A stretch of DNA of 44,276 bases, from the NCBI GenBank assembly GCA_016190445.1, contig JACPQL010000029.1, positions 1 to 44,276 of the forward strand, read 5' to 3'. Source of the DNA: Chloroflexota bacterium. GTDB lineage: Bacteria; Chloroflexota; Dehalococcoidia; Lucifugimonadales; JACPQL01. The translations under genes were made by a program, and so were the position numbers. Under the pieces are notes generated by a model. The model had not been told where the DNA came from. It made no database searches and worked only from the letters and a program-made list of their open reading frames with translations. Within the stretch, counting starts at the first letter, position 1, and each line of letters opens with the position of its first letter. Of the stretch, positions 35,445-44,276 are shown one piece after another.

Positions 35445-38429
35445 CTACTCCGTGAAGCGCAGTGCTTCCGCCGGATACACGCTGGCGGCCTGCCGCGCGG
35501 GCAGGAAGGTGGTCAGCAGCGAGGCCGCATAGGCGACGCCGCTGATGAACAACACCACTCCCCAGGGCACCTGGTATGTGATAGCTTCGAAGCTCTCCTT
35601 GAAGGAGTTGATGACCTGGGGCGAGATGCCGAAGCCCAGGCCTACGCCGATGCCGATTCCCAGGAGCGCCACGAAAGAGGACTCCAGCAGGAAGGAGAAC
35701 TGCACCATGCCCTTCTGGAACCCCAGGGCGCGCAGTACCCCAATCTGCTGACGCCGCTCCACCACGGAGCGCGCGGCGATGACGCCCAGGGCGGCGATAC
35801 CCACTACCAGCCCCAGGCCCATGAAGCCCATAAGCAGGTTGTTTATCATGAGGCTGGCGCTGGTATCCCTACGGACCTCCGTCGCTATGACCTGGGCCTG
35901 AAGCCCGTTCTCCAGAAAGGCAGCCTTGAGCGCCTTGGCGGCCGTTTCGGCATCAACGCCGTCCGTCAGGCGGAGCATGTACGACTGCGGGGGGACCGCC
36001 CGTTCCAGCAGCCCGTGGACGGTGGACTGGGAGGTGGTGATGCTGCCCACGTAGAAAGCCATGTCCTCCACCGCCCCGATCACGCGCAGGCGCTTCGTGC
36101 GGCCCGTGCGGGGGTCCTGCACCTCCAGGTACAGCTCCTCGGGCAGCACCTTGTCCTCGCGCCAGAAGCCCTCCAGCCTCAAGGCTGGGCCAGCATCACC
36201 TACATTGAAGTTGGTCTTGGTGGGAACCATCCACGTGGGCACGATAGCTGTCCCCGGCTCGTCTTGAAGCGCCTGCCACACCTGTCGCGGTGAGGTATAG
36301 CCGGGCGCCATCATGGCGAACTTGTACCCCACGGCGTCGGTGTAGCCGGTGTCCACTCCACTCACCATCAGGTCCACCGGCTCCCCCTCTATGCCCATCT
36401 GCTTCACCTTCACCGGCACGGCGGTGATACCGCCGATAGCCGTGTAGTCGTCAGGGCGCAGGCCTCCGGCCCCTGTGAGAGCAACGCGGAGGTCCGGGAC
36501 TGGGTTCGTGTAGCTGGTGTTGGCGCGGATGTCAAACCCGCCCGCGATCCTGTCTACATCGGCGAATACCCCAGAGATGGACTGGATGATGAACGCCATC
36601 ACAATGAGGGTGAACATCACCAGGGAGACCATAGCCAGGGTCATGCCGGTGCGGAACCGGTATTGCATGGGGTAGGCCACCGCCGTCCGTAGCACGGGCG
36701 GCAGGCCCCGCAGCCGCCCGAAGACGAACACCAGGGCATTCAGCAACAGGTCAGCATTGTAGATGACCGTCCACACCCCGCCGATGACCAGCATGATGCC
36801 GCTGAGGAAGAACATCTCAATGCCCGCCTTCATCTCCTCCGGCAGGAAGGGGAACGCCGCATCGTGCCAACTCTCCGGCGCCATCCACCACGCCACCAGG
36901 CCCACCCCGGCGACAGTGTATGCGATCCGGTCGCGCAGGCCGAAACGCCGCGCCAGCATGGGCAGCCCGATAATGATGAGGGACGCGCCTAGCAAGTACA
37001 GCCCCAGTTGCTCCTCCTGTACGCCCCACACCGTCAGGAGCGCCCCCCCCGCCACCAGGAGCCCGAGGAAGATGACACCCTTGAGGCTCTTGCGGGAGGT
37101 GGACGGCTCGGGTATGTCGCGGATGGCCCGAACGATGTTCAGGCGGCTCACGCGCCACGATGAGCTCAGGACGACGGCGAAGGTGAGCACCATGCCAAGG
37201 GTGTATGCGATGACCACGCTGCGCCAGTTGAAGGCGAAGGTGAGGTGGAAGTCCCACTGGCTGAAGGCGGCAGCCATGATGCGCACCATCCCCCAACCCA
37301 CCACCACGCCCAGGAGGCTGCCCACGCCGGCGGCGATGAGGGAGTAGGTTGCCCCCTCAAAGGCGAACATACGCACTACATGGCCTCGCTGCATGCCCAC
37401 GGCGCGCGCGATGCCCAACTCGCGCTTCCGCTCGGCGGCCAGCATCACGAAGATGAGGAAGATGAGCAGGATGCCCGCAGCGATGGAGAACTGGGCGAAG
37501 AGGAGGAAAACGGTAGCAAAGGTGCCGCCCTCCCTGTCAGCGCGGTCCAGGGCCTTCTGCTTCACCGGCTCCGCTTTCAGCCCGCTTCCTTCCAGCAGAG
37601 GCCCGAGAGCCGAGACCACTGCGTTGGTGTGACGCACACCCTCCAGGGTGCCCCCACGGTTCGAGATGATGACTGCGTTCACCGCGCCCTGGGCACCGGT
37701 GACGGTCTGGAGGTACGGAAGGGACACGACCAGCGAGCGCTCTCCCGCCGGGCTCGCCCCTTTGACATAGACGCCAATCACTTCCAGGGGTGTGGGCTGT
37801 GGCCCGAGGAACACCTGCACGGTGTCGCCGCGGTGCACATCCAGCTCCTCAGTCAACTCGGCGCTCAGGTACGCCTTCCCCGGGGCCAGTGCGTCCAGGG
37901 CCATCTCCTTACCCGTGACATCCAACAGACGGTCGAACCCGGCCATGCTTTGCGGGGCGTAGCCCAGGATGTCCACCCACGGCTCGCTCAGACGCGTGCC
38001 AGGCGCCAGCACGGGCGCGCGCTCCTGGAGCAGTGGGGCAACACCGGCGACCTGACTGTCGCCGGCCAGGGCCTCCTGCACCCGCCCCGCGTATGTCTGG
38101 TCGAAGGAGGGAAGGCGGTTCCCCACGTCGCGGGTCTCCCCCTGCACTATCACGTCCACCAGCCCGAAATGCTTCACAGCCTCCACACGCATGGAGTGCG
38201 TGAGGGTGTCGCCCGTGGCGAAGGAGGCGGAGAAGAGAAGGGTGGCCAGCATGAGCCCCAGGACGATGAGGATGGTCTGGGCACGTCGCCGGGGGATGTT
38301 GCGCACCGCCATCTTGAACACGACCTGGTTTCGCCAGGCCACGACGGCCATGACGGCAACCCCCACGGCGAAGACGACGAGGAGGGAGAGCATGAGCCGG
38401 TCTATGGGGACACCGAAGAGCTTCTCCAC
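35445..38429 (-). CDS. FtsX-like ABC transporter permease, fused double-domain form
   Basis: A 994-residue permease with two FtsX domains. Helices lie at about residues 10-33 and 50-70, then a periplasmic domain (70-300), three helices (about 310-440), further helices in a linker (about 455-560), a helix near 600-625, a second periplasmic domain (630-840) and a final helix set (about 860-980). LGIARAVGMQRGHVVRM and IGVLRALGFQKGMVQFS are the two FtsX signature loops. Such proteins pair with a LolD/MacB-type ATPase to move lipids, lipoproteins or peptides, or to gate cell-wall enzymes; the cargo is unknown. A GTG start behind GGGAG, 11 bases after the ATPase stop, shows an operon. Confidence 0.88.
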   Translation of the reverse strand: MEKLFGVPIDRLMLSLLVVFAVGVAVMAVVAWRNQVVFKMAVRNIPRRRAQTILIVLGLMLATLLFSASFATGDTLTHSMRVEAVKHFGLVDVIVQGETRDVGNRLPSFDQTYAGRVQEALAGDSQVAGVAPLLQERAPVLAPGTRLSEPWVDILGYAPQSMAGFDRLLDVTGKEMALDALAPGKAYLSAELTEELDVHRGDTVQVFLGPQPTPLEVIGVYVKGASPAGERSLVVSLPYLQTVTGAQGAVNAVIISNRGGTLEGVRHTNAVVSALGPLLEGSGLKAEPVKQKALDRADREGGTFATVFLLFAQFSIAAGILLIFLIFVMLAAERKRELGIARAVGMQRGHVVRMFAFEGATYSLIAAGVGSLLGVVVGWGMVRIMAAAFSQWDFHLTFAFNWRSVVIAYTLGMVLTFAVVLSSSWRVSRLNIVRAIRDIPEPSTSRKSLKGVIFLGLLVAGGALLTVWGVQEEQLGLYLLGASLIIIGLPMLARRFGLRDRIAYTVAGVGLVAWWMAPESWHDAAFPFLPEEMKAGIEMFFLSGIMLVIGGVWTVIYNADLLLNALVFVFGRLRGLPPVLRTAVAYPMQYRFRTGMTLAMVSLVMFTLIVMAFIIQSISGVFADVDRIAGGFDIRANTSYTNPVPDLRVALTGAGGLRPDDYTAIGGITAVPVKVKQMGIEGEPVDLMVSGVDTGYTDAVGYKFAMMAPGYTSPRQVWQALQDEPGTAIVPTWMVPTKTNFNVGDAGPALRLEGFWREDKVLPEELYLEVQDPRTGRTKRLRVIGAVEDMAFYVGSITTSQSTVHGLLERAVPPQSYMLRLTDGVDAETAAKALKAAFLENGLQAQVIATEVRRDTSASLMINNLLMGFMGLGLVVGIAALGVIAARSVVERRQQIGVLRALGFQKGMVQFSFLLESSFVALLGIGIGVGLGFGISPQVINSFKESFEAITYQVPWGVVLFISGVAYAASLLTTFLPARQAASVYPAEALRFTE

Positions 38430-38440
38430 TTGGCTTCTCC

Positions 38441-39208
38441 CTACTTCGCCACGTGGTTGGGCGCATCGCTCTCAATGAGCCCGTCACGCATGCGCACGAT
38501 ACGGTCGGCCCGCTGGGCCACGGCGGGGTCGTGGGTAACGATGACGAAGGTCTGCCCCTGCTCATTGTTCAGGCGACCGAGCAGGTCCATGACCGACGCC
38601 GAGGTCTCGCTGTCCAGGTTGCCAGTGGGCTCGTCGGCCCAGACGATGGCCGGGATGTTCACTAGGGCGCGGGCAATGGTGACCCGCTGCTGCTGCCCTC
38701 CGGACATCTCAGCGGGGCGCTTGGCAGTCTGGTCAGCCAGCCCCACTAGCGCCAGGGCCTCCTGGGCACGCCGCCGGGCCACGCCGGGATTCACCGCTGC
38801 CACAAGCAATGGGAGTTCCACGTTCTCCACCGCACTGAGGACAGGCAGCAGATTGAAGGCCTGAAAGACGAAACCCATCTTCTCGGCGCGGAATCGGGTC
38901 CGTGCCTTGTCCGACATCTTGTGCAGCGGCGCTCCCTCAATTATCACCTCGCCCTGGGTGATATCGTCGAGCCCCGACAGGACGTTCAGCAGGGTGGTCT
39001 TGCCGCACCCCGATGGGCCCATGATGGCGACCATCTCGCCACGACGAATTCGCAGGTCCACGCCTCGGAGGGCCTGCACCGTCACCTTGCCGGTCTCATA
39101 CGTTTTGTGGATACCGGCCGCCTGGATGATGAGCTGCCCTGATAGCTGCTCCTGCTCGTGCGTCCTTTCCAGCACAGCAGGGGTCTTGACAGCACCACGC
39201 TTGAACAC
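38441..39208 (-). CDS. ABC transporter ATP-binding protein, LolD/MacB type
   Basis: A 255-residue ATPase: Walker [18 protein letters not shown]-loop region [15 protein letters not shown], signature [15 protein letters not shown], Walker [16 protein letters not shown], and the H-loop [12 protein letters not shown] 39208 follows GAGGAGGAGTC. The first 27 residues are an extra, unconserved lead. It energises the adjacent FtsX-type permease. It is divergent from the marR-type gene, with 277 bases between. Confidence 0.92.
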   Translation of the reverse strand: MFKRGAVKTPAVLERTHEQEQLSGQLIIQAAGIHKTYETGKVTVQALRGVDLRIRRGEMVAIMGPSGCGKTTLLNVLSGLDDITQGEVIIEGAPLHKMSDKARTRFRAEKMGFVFQAFNLLPVLSAVENVELPLLVAAVNPGVARRRAQEALALVGLADQTAKRPAEMSGGQQQRVTIARALVNIPAIVWADEPTGNLDSETSASVMDLLGRLNNEQGQTFVIVTHDPAVAQRADRIVRMRDGLIESDAPNHVAK

Positions 39209-39320
39209 GACTCCTCCTCATGCCTTTGTGTCTATGTGATGGGCCCTACGTTGCCGGCCCGTAACCAGACCTGCCACGCCATGTCCGCCCACCGCGCGAC
39301 AGCCCCCATCTCGGAGTACC

Positions 39321-39342
39321 AGCGACGCACGAGAGCGTCGCT
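39321..39342. promoter_or_regulatory. Perfect inverted repeat in the divergent control region
   Basis: AGCGACGC-ACGAGA-GCGTCGCT, eight paired bases around a six-base loop, in the 277-base space between the ABC exporter and the MarR-type gene. It could be an operator for either side or an RNA hairpin in the ABC leader. A TATGAT box on the minus strand near 39360 is a possible -10 for the ABC unit. Confidence 0.4.
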
Positions 39343-39444
39343 GTCTGATCAGTTGGTTATCATATCAAACAAACAGTCCGACGATCTCTGATAGGCTAAC
39401 CGATTTGGCAGACCAGGGCAAACACAGTGACGTTCCCTTGCCTG

Positions 39445-39473
39445 TTGACTTTCTTCCTTCGATCCATTAGGAT
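39445..39473 (+). promoter_or_regulatory. Promoter of the marR-MFS unit
   Basis: TTGACT (39445-39450), 17 bases, TAGGAT (39468-39473). The start near 39480 leaves only about six bases before the GTG at 39486, so the message is leaderless or translation starts at TTG 39507. Confidence 0.62.
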
Positions 39474-39485
39474 ATTCCGCATGAT

Positions 39486-40058
39486 GTGAACCATTGGAGC
39501 CGTTCGTTGAGTCTCTCCAAGAGGCAGGTCACCGACCGTTTCGTTGAACTCATGGAGCAGATGTACGGGCAGATGCGCTCCAGGCCTGTGGGTGAGTGGC
39601 AGGACCTGGAGCTGACCATGCCGCAGGTCCGTACTCTGGTCCTCCTACGCCAGGGGCCGAAGCGCATGAGCGACATCGCGGCCTATTTGGGAGTCGGCCT
39701 CTCTTCAGCCACCAGCATGATTGACCGCCTGGTGGGCAAGGGCCTGGTGGAGCGTGTCCCCGACCCGGCAGACCGTCGGGTGGTCACCTGTCGCCTGACA
39801 CCTCGCGGCGAGGAACAGGTGGAGCACTTCTGGCGCATTGGCCGCATGAAGATCGAGCAGGTGGCCAGCGTCCTTACCCTGGAGGAGTTGGAGATCGTGG
39901 TACACGCCATGGAGGTCCTCTCCGTAGCCATCTCCAGGCGAAGGGAAGCGGGCACGCCGGACGCCACCGCTGGAGCCGGGGCAGCTCGCCGGGCTGGCCT
40001 CGCTGATGACCCAGCGGAGCGGACTGGAAGGGGCTCAGACGCTGCGCCGTCCCACTAG
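39486..40058 (+). CDS. MarR-family transcriptional regulator
   Basis: A 190-residue regulator with a MarR winged helix at about 45-130: MSDIAAYLGVGLSSATSMID is the recognition region, and RVPDPADRRVVTCRLTPRGE the wing with its conserved DxRR. The C-terminal 40 residues are Ala/Gly-rich and unconserved. MarR proteins commonly repress a neighbouring exporter and release DNA on binding small phenolic or drug-like ligands. The start is uncertain: GTG 39486 has no ribosome site and lies at the predicted transcript start, while TTG 39507 has GGAG 8 bases upstream. The MFS gene follows after 20 bases. Confidence 0.87.
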   Translation: MNHWSRSLSLSKRQVTDRFVELMEQMYGQMRSRPVGEWQDLELTMPQVRTLVLLRQGPKRMSDIAAYLGVGLSSATSMIDRLVGKGLVERVPDPADRRVVTCRLTPRGEEQVEHFWRIGRMKIEQVASVLTLEELEIVVHAMEVLSVAISRRREAGTPDATAGAGAARRAGLADDPAERTGRGSDAAPSH

Positions 40059-40078
40059 ATTCTTGGGGAGGAACGGGT

Positions 40079-41701
40079 GTGAACGCTCGCCCAGATGATG
40101 ATCCCGCTGCTCAAGCTGCCGAGCGGGCCGCGCCAGCGGCCTTCGCGGGGAGGAGCCGCATGGTCGTCTTCGGAGCGGTGCTCCTGGGAATGCTGGTGGC
40201 CGCCCTCAACCAGACCGTGGTGGGCACCGCTATGCCCCGCATCGCCGCGGAGCTGAACGGCCTGGACAGCTATCCCTGGGTATTCACCTCTTTCATGATC
40301 ACCTCGGCGGCAGCCCTGCCCATCTTCGGCAAGCTATCGGACATGTACGGGCGCAAGCTGTTCTTCATGCTGGGCATCCTGGTGCTGATGGGGGGCTCTG
40401 TCCTGGCGGGGACATCTCAGAACATCTTTCAGCTAGCCGTATACCGGGGCATCCAGGGTGTGGGTGCTGGGGCCCTCATGTCCAACGCCATGTCCATCAT
40501 TGGCGAGCTGTTCACCCCGCTGGAGCGCGGAAAGTATCAGGCATTGAACCAGGGTGTGTTCACCGCTGCCAGCATCCTGGGCCCGCTGGTGGGTGGCCTG
40601 ATCACCGACCACCTCTCCTGGCGATGGGTGTTCTACGTCAACGTGCCCGTGGGGCTTCTTGCCCTGGCGGTAACGGGGGCCATCATGCCCCCGTTCCGGA
40701 ACGACCGGGGGCGGCACGCCGTGGACTACTGGGGGGCTGTGGTGCTGGTGCTCGCGGTGTCCCCGCTGCTGCTGGGGTTCTCCTGGGCAGGCCAGCGGTA
40801 CCCCTGGGGGTCCCCCCAGGTCGTGGGCCTGTTCGCTCTGTCCGCAGCGATGCTGGCACTGTTCGGCATCATCGAGTCTCGCGTCTCTGAACCGATCCTG
40901 CCACTGAACCTGTTCAGGAACTCCATATTCGCCATCACCTGCCTGGTCTCCCTCCTTGTGGGGATCGGCATGTTCGGTGCCATGGTCTACCTTCCTCTGT
41001 TTATTCAGGCGGTGGGGGGGCAGACGGCCACCAGCTCGGGCCTGGTCCTGATGCCCCTGATGGTGGCCGCTTTCGTCGCCGGGGTCATCGGGGGCCAGAT
41101 CGTCTCAAGGTCTGGACGCTACCGGGCACTCGTCCTCTTCAGCACAGCGGTGGGGGCTCTGGGCATGTTCCTGCTGGCCCGCATGGGCGTCGGGACGACC
41201 AACGTCACCATCACGCGCAACATGGTGGTAGTGGGAGCTGGGTTCGGCATAGCCATGCCCCTGCTTATCGTGGTGGTCCAGAACGCATTCCCACAGCGCC
41301 TTCTAGGTGTGGTGGTCTCGTCCGGGGCCTTCTTCCGCAGCCTGGGTGGCACCATCGGCGTGGCCGTGATGGGCACCGTGGTGGGGAGCCGGTTCATGTC
41401 CGGGTTCGCGGCAGGCCTGCCGCCCGAGACGCTGGCGCAGATGCGACAGGCAGGCGCCTCATTGCCCACCACTCCCCAGGCGCTTCTAAGCTCAGGAACG
41501 GTGTCGGCTTTGGGAGCGGCTCTCCCGGAGGCAACAAGGGCGGAGATGCTGCAACAGGTCCTGGTTGCCATGCGCAGCAGCCTCGCCACTGCCATGGGCA
41601 GCGCCTTCCTCTTGGGCGCCGTTGCCGTGGGTGTGGCCTTCCTGGCCTGTCTGTTCCTCAGAGAGATACCCCTGCGGAAGAGCAACGTGACTCACCGCTA
41701 G
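40079..41701 (+). CDS. MFS multidrug exporter, DHA2 (EmrB/QacA) family
   Basis: A 540-residue proton-coupled exporter with about 14 membrane helices. Helix 1 has the family motif GMLVAALNQTVVGTAMPRIA, and motif A is GKLSDMYGRKLFF between helices 2 and 3. Motif C region is GPLVGGLITDHLSWRWVFYV. A periplasmic loop rich in Gln/Ala lies near residue 460 before the last helix. The first 25 residues are a cytoplasmic lead. A GTG start follows GGGGAGGAACGG. Its 3' end is duplicated behind the repeat element that follows. Probably regulated by the upstream MarR-type protein; the substrate is unknown. Confidence 0.92.
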   Translation: MNARPDDDPAAQAAERAAPAAFAGRSRMVVFGAVLLGMLVAALNQTVVGTAMPRIAAELNGLDSYPWVFTSFMITSAAALPIFGKLSDMYGRKLFFMLGILVLMGGSVLAGTSQNIFQLAVYRGIQGVGAGALMSNAMSIIGELFTPLERGKYQALNQGVFTAASILGPLVGGLITDHLSWRWVFYVNVPVGLLALAVTGAIMPPFRNDRGRHAVDYWGAVVLVLAVSPLLLGFSWAGQRYPWGSPQVVGLFALSAAMLALFGIIESRVSEPILPLNLFRNSIFAITCLVSLLVGIGMFGAMVYLPLFIQAVGGQTATSSGLVLMPLMVAAFVAGVIGGQIVSRSGRYRALVLFSTAVGALGMFLLARMGVGTTNVTITRNMVVVGAGFGIAMPLLIVVVQNAFPQRLLGVVVSSGAFFRSLGGTIGVAVMGTVVGSRFMSGFAAGLPPETLAQMRQAGASLPTTPQALLSSGTVSALGAALPEATRAEMLQQVLVAMRSSLATAMGSAFLLGAVAVGVAFLACLFLREIPLRKSNVTHR

Positions 41702-41905
41702 TGTCCTGTCTCGGAAGTTGACCACCCAATGCGATTGGGCCTAGAGGCCCGCTCATGGTTCGACAGGCTCATGGTTCGACAAGCTCACCATGAGCGGGGG
41801 GCAAACCGCTCATCCTGAGCTCCGACTCCGTCGAGAGTCGCGACAAAGTCGGACCTGTCGAAGGACGAGTGGCTAATGCTACATATTTCGGAGACTCACC
41901 GCTAG
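41698..41905. repeat. Two-hairpin TTCGAC element, copy 2, between 13-base direct repeats
   Basis: Starts CTAGTGTCCTGTCTCGG like the copy at 6462, and holds GGTTCGACAAGCTCACC hairpins (one half duplicated) and a decayed second hairpin. GACTCACCGCTAG occurs on both sides, at 41689-41701 (the last codons of the MFS gene) and 41893-41905. The right end has only partial inverted-repeat similarity. Confidence 0.7.
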
Positions 41906-41918
41906 CGGAAGGAGGAGC

Positions 41919-42851
41919 ATGACAAACCCTCCGGTCATCGAGACGCAGGCGCTGACCAAGTGGTACGGTCGTGTGCTGGCTGTGGACGGCCTCTCCCTCC
42001 AGGTCCCCGCGGGAGGGGTGTTTGGGCTGCTGGGCCCCAACGGCTCCGGCAAGAGCACCACCATGTCCATGCTGCTGGGGCTGGTGAAACCCACCTCCGG
42101 CACCATGCGCCTGTTTGGCCGCGACGTCCGTGACGGGTACCAGCAGGTCCTCCGGCGCGTTGGTGCCATTGTGGAGACCCCGGCCTTCTACCCCTACCTC
42201 TCGGGCCGCGCCAACCTTCGCTACTTCCAGGGGATCAGCCGCCGGGGCAGCCCCGCTGAGGTGGACAGGCTGCTGGAGCTGGTGGGCCTCACTGGGCGGG
42301 CACAGAGCAAGTTCTCTACCTACTCCCTGGGGATGAAGCAGCGCCTGGGCATCGCCTACGCTTTGTTGGGGGACCCGGAGATGGTGCTCCTGGACGAGCC
42401 CACCAACGGCATGGACCCAGCGGGCATGGCGGAGGTGCGCGACCTGGTCCGCCAGCTTGGCACCGGCGGGCGCACCGTGCTCCTCTCCAGTCATCTGCTC
42501 CACGAGGTGGAGCTGGTGTGCGATAGAGTGGCGATCCTGTCGCGGGGGCGCCTCATCGCGCAGGGGAGTGTGCGGGAGCTGCTGGAGCGGCGGGGTGTCG
42601 TCCGGTTCAAGGCCACCGACCACCCGAAGGCCAGAGAGGTCATGAGCGCCATCCCCTGGATATCGGGTGTGGCCGAGGAGGACGGGTACCTGCTGGCCCA
42701 GGCGCCGCCCGAGCGGTCGTGGGAGCTCACGGCTGCCCTGGCCCAGGCGGGGGTCTATGTGTGCGAAATGGCGCCGCTCCAACTCTCCCTGGAGCGGTAC
42801 TTCCTGGAGGTGACCGGCGACGACACTCCTTCCGGAGAGGAGACACAATGA
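41919..42851 (+). CDS. ABC-2-type exporter ATP-binding protein
   Basis: A 310-residue ATPase of the CcmA/bacitracin-resistance type: Walker A GPNGSGKSTTMSML, signature YSLGMKQRLGIAYAL, Walker B MVLLDEPTNGMDPAG, H-loop SSHLLHEVELV. The C-terminal about 90 residues are the extra domain usual for this group. AAGGAGGAGC precedes the ATG directly. The permease gene overlaps its stop (ATGA), so they form one exporter. It lies downstream of the MFS exporter across the repeat element and has no promoter that I can read. Confidence 0.92.
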   Translation: MTNPPVIETQALTKWYGRVLAVDGLSLQVPAGGVFGLLGPNGSGKSTTMSMLLGLVKPTSGTMRLFGRDVRDGYQQVLRRVGAIVETPAFYPYLSGRANLRYFQGISRRGSPAEVDRLLELVGLTGRAQSKFSTYSLGMKQRLGIAYALLGDPEMVLLDEPTNGMDPAGMAEVRDLVRQLGTGGRTVLLSSHLLHEVELVCDRVAILSRGRLIAQGSVRELLERRGVVRFKATDHPKAREVMSAIPWISGVAEEDGYLLAQAPPERSWELTAALAQAGVYVCEMAPLQLSLERYFLEVTGDDTPSGEETQ

Positions 42852-43882
42852 TAGCCCACGTAGCGACTCTGGCCCGGTGGGAGTGGTTCAAGCTGCGGCG
42901 GCGCTGGATGCCCTGGATCCTGCTGGCGGTCCTCCTGCTGATCTCCCAGCTCTTCCTGTGGGGGAGCTTCTTCAACTACCGCGGCCAGGAGCGCAGTGGA
43001 GGCCAGGTCTTCTTCGGCGACTCCGCCACAGGCCGGCGCCCCGTCACCCTGAGCTGCAACGACCTTCTGGCCGGGCGCGCCGACATCCCTCCAGAGGTGG
43101 CCCCAGGCACCATTGAGCAGATGCGGCAGAACTGCCAGTTAATGGCGGCCCAGCAGCAGGAGCAGTTGCGAGAGATGCGCGCAAGCTTCACACTGCCGGG
43201 GAGCATACCTCGCACCTTGAGCGTGGCTAATGGCATAGGCCTCATTCTCATCGCCATCCTCACCGCCTCCATGGTGGGGGCGGAGTACGGCTGGGGCACG
43301 GTGCGCTCTGCTCTGGTCAGGGGGACGGGGCGCTGGCAGTACCTGGCGGCAAAGCTGGCGCTGGCGGCGCTGGTGGCCGCGGCGGCGCTGGTCGTAGTGC
43401 TGGGCGTCACCGTGGTCAGCAGCCTGGCGGCCCAGGGGCTGGCTGGTGGTGAGACGAACGCCGAGGTGTCCGGAGAGTGGACGAACGCTGCTATCGCCCT
43501 GGGCAAGGGCTGGTTCGCCCTGTTGCCCTACGTGGCCCTGGCAGGCTTCGTCGCAGTGTTCACCACATCGTCGTCGGCGGGCATGGCGGTGGCCCTGGGC
43601 TACTATTTTGGCGAGCAGATTGTCGTGCTCATTCTCATCAACCTCTTCGACTGGTTCCAGACGGTGGCTGACTACATCCTGGGAAGGAACATCGCCGCAT
43701 GGATGCTGAGCACCCAGGCGGGTAATGTGAGCGGCGTCTCCTCCGGCCCTGGCATCCGGGTTGGCGAGTATCCGAGCGAAATGCATGCCTTTCTGGTGCT
43801 GGCGGCCTACATGCTGGTGCTGGGTGGGGTTGCCTTCTGGCTCTTCCTCCGCCGGGACATCGCCGCGTCCGGTGGCGGGTAG
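42848..43882 (+). CDS. ABC-2-type exporter permease
   Basis: A 344-residue membrane protein. One helix lies at about residues 22-42, then a large external loop with two cysteines (SCNDLL, QNCQLM) and a Gln-rich helix. Five further helices follow from about 115 to 335, with the usual MVGAEYGWGTVRSALVRGTG amphipathic segment. It forms the channel for the preceding ATPase, probably as a dimer. ATG 42848 overlaps the ATPase stop by four bases; an upstream in-frame extension inside the ATPase gene is not coding. The cargo is unknown. Confidence 0.88.
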   Translation: MIAHVATLARWEWFKLRRRWMPWILLAVLLLISQLFLWGSFFNYRGQERSGGQVFFGDSATGRRPVTLSCNDLLAGRADIPPEVAPGTIEQMRQNCQLMAAQQQEQLREMRASFTLPGSIPRTLSVANGIGLILIAILTASMVGAEYGWGTVRSALVRGTGRWQYLAAKLALAALVAAAALVVVLGVTVVSSLAAQGLAGGETNAEVSGEWTNAAIALGKGWFALLPYVALAGFVAVFTTSSSAGMAVALGYYFGEQIVVLILINLFDWFQTVADYILGRNIAAWMLSTQAGNVSGVSSGPGIRVGEYPSEMHAFLVLAAYMLVLGGVAFWLFLRRDIAASGGG

Positions 43883-43962
43883 GGACCATCCCGAAATACT
43901 CATGCCGACCACCCCCTGATGGTCATCAACTAAATAGACTGATATTTCCGTGGTATCTGATG

Positions 43963-44061
43963 GTTCTTGCCCGCTCATATGGTTCGACCGGCTCACCATG
44001 AGCGGGCAAGAACTGCCACCGCTCGTCCTGAGCTTGTCGAAGGATACGAGCGGTGGCAGGC
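43963..44061. repeat. Two-hairpin TTCGAC element, copy 3
   Basis: Two near-perfect hairpins: GTTCTTGCCCGCTCAT/ATGAGCGGGCAAGAAC around GGTTCGACCGGCTCACC, and GCCACCGCTCGT/ACGAGCGGTGGC around CCTGAGCTTGTCGAAGG. The core is shared with 6462 and 41698. The outer parts of the stems differ but still pair, and no CTAG ends are seen here. Confidence 0.75.
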
Positions 44062-44133
44062 ACTAGAAACTGGGTCCACATATTTTGTCACTGGCCATCA
44101 GGCGGGGGTGCAGAACCCCATTTCGGGATGAGT

Positions 44134-44276
44134 TCTAGCAGGGTGCTGAAAAAAGGGAGTCCAGAGGGGCAGAGTCCCTCTGGCGGGGGTCTGGGGGTGT
44201 CCCCCAGATACAATTCCTACCCCCTTCCTGGCCAGGAAGGGGGCCAGGGGGATGGTCGGAGGAGTTTTTCCGCAGC
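44134..44276. repeat. Composite multi-hairpin element, copy 2, runs off the window
   Basis: Begins CTAGCAGGGTGCTGAAAAA and ends at the window edge with TTTTTCCGCAGC, an imperfect inverse of that start. Inside are the hairpins CAGAGGG/CCCTCTG, TCTGGGGG/CCCCCAGA and CCCCCTTCCTGG/CCAGGAAGGGGG, the same set as at 23391-23555 in the opposite order. The bases from 43883 to 43962 show nothing I can identify. Confidence 0.6.

Overview
The window looks like a GC-rich (about 65% in nuo lines counted by hand) bacterial chromosome of the Chloroflexota, most likely a Dehalococcoidia/SAR202-type lineage. This is an inference from four things: a 23S rRNA gene with its own promoter and no 16S gene upstream, an 11-subunit complex I operon without the NADH-binding subunits, a transketolase split into two genes, and many palindromic intergenic repeats of the TTCGACAAGCTCA type. 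No taxonomic marker was searched.

Layout. 1-2480: 23S rRNA (minus, 3' end outside the window), with a divergent promoter region shared with a DtxR/MntR-type metal regulator (2857-3615). 3783-6098: split transketolase and a small membrane protein. 6105-9124 (minus): a small unknown protein and proB-proA (proline synthesis). 9336-12857: mfd. 12993-23133: nuoABCDHIJKLMN, driven by a consensus promoter that overlaps the mfd stop codon. 23134-26951: a repeat-rich stretch holding a ketopantoate-reductase-like gene, an AT-richer unknown gene (possible nuclease fold) and a D-2-hydroxyacid dehydrogenase. 26952-28826: a CsoR-type copper-sensor repressor and a MerA-like flavoprotein. 28831-30642 (minus): a sirohaem sulfite/nitrite reductase behind a leader of about 195 nt that ends in an intrinsic terminator with a competing pairing. 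30897-31235: remnants of a transposase and of a livG gene. 31298-34583 (minus): an FAD-linked oxidase, a gene stub and an LVIVD beta-propeller protein. 34870-35397: a tRNA-Arg(CCT) with a decayed tyrosine-recombinase remnant on each side, both pointing at the tRNA. 35445-39208 (minus): a MacB/FtsX-type ABC exporter. 39486-43882: MarR regulator, DHA2-type MFS exporter and an ABC-2 exporter pair. 43883-44276: palindromic repeats.

How the genes fit together. Most of the window is core metabolism: non-oxidative pentose phosphate, proline synthesis, transcription-coupled repair and respiratory proton pumping. Between these sit small accessory units for metal or thiol handling (DtxR, CsoR/MerA-like, sulfite reductase) and drug/peptide efflux (FtsX-ABC, MarR-MFS, ABC-2). 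Sigma-70-like promoters with 17-base spacers are readable in front of many units, so several transcription units can be drawn with some confidence.

The most interesting signals are the attenuator-like leader of the sulfite reductase, the tRNA-Arg integration scar, the CsoR/MerA-like pair with an operator-like palindrome and a palindromic repeat translated in frame, and the families of hairpin repeats that pair up around single genes.
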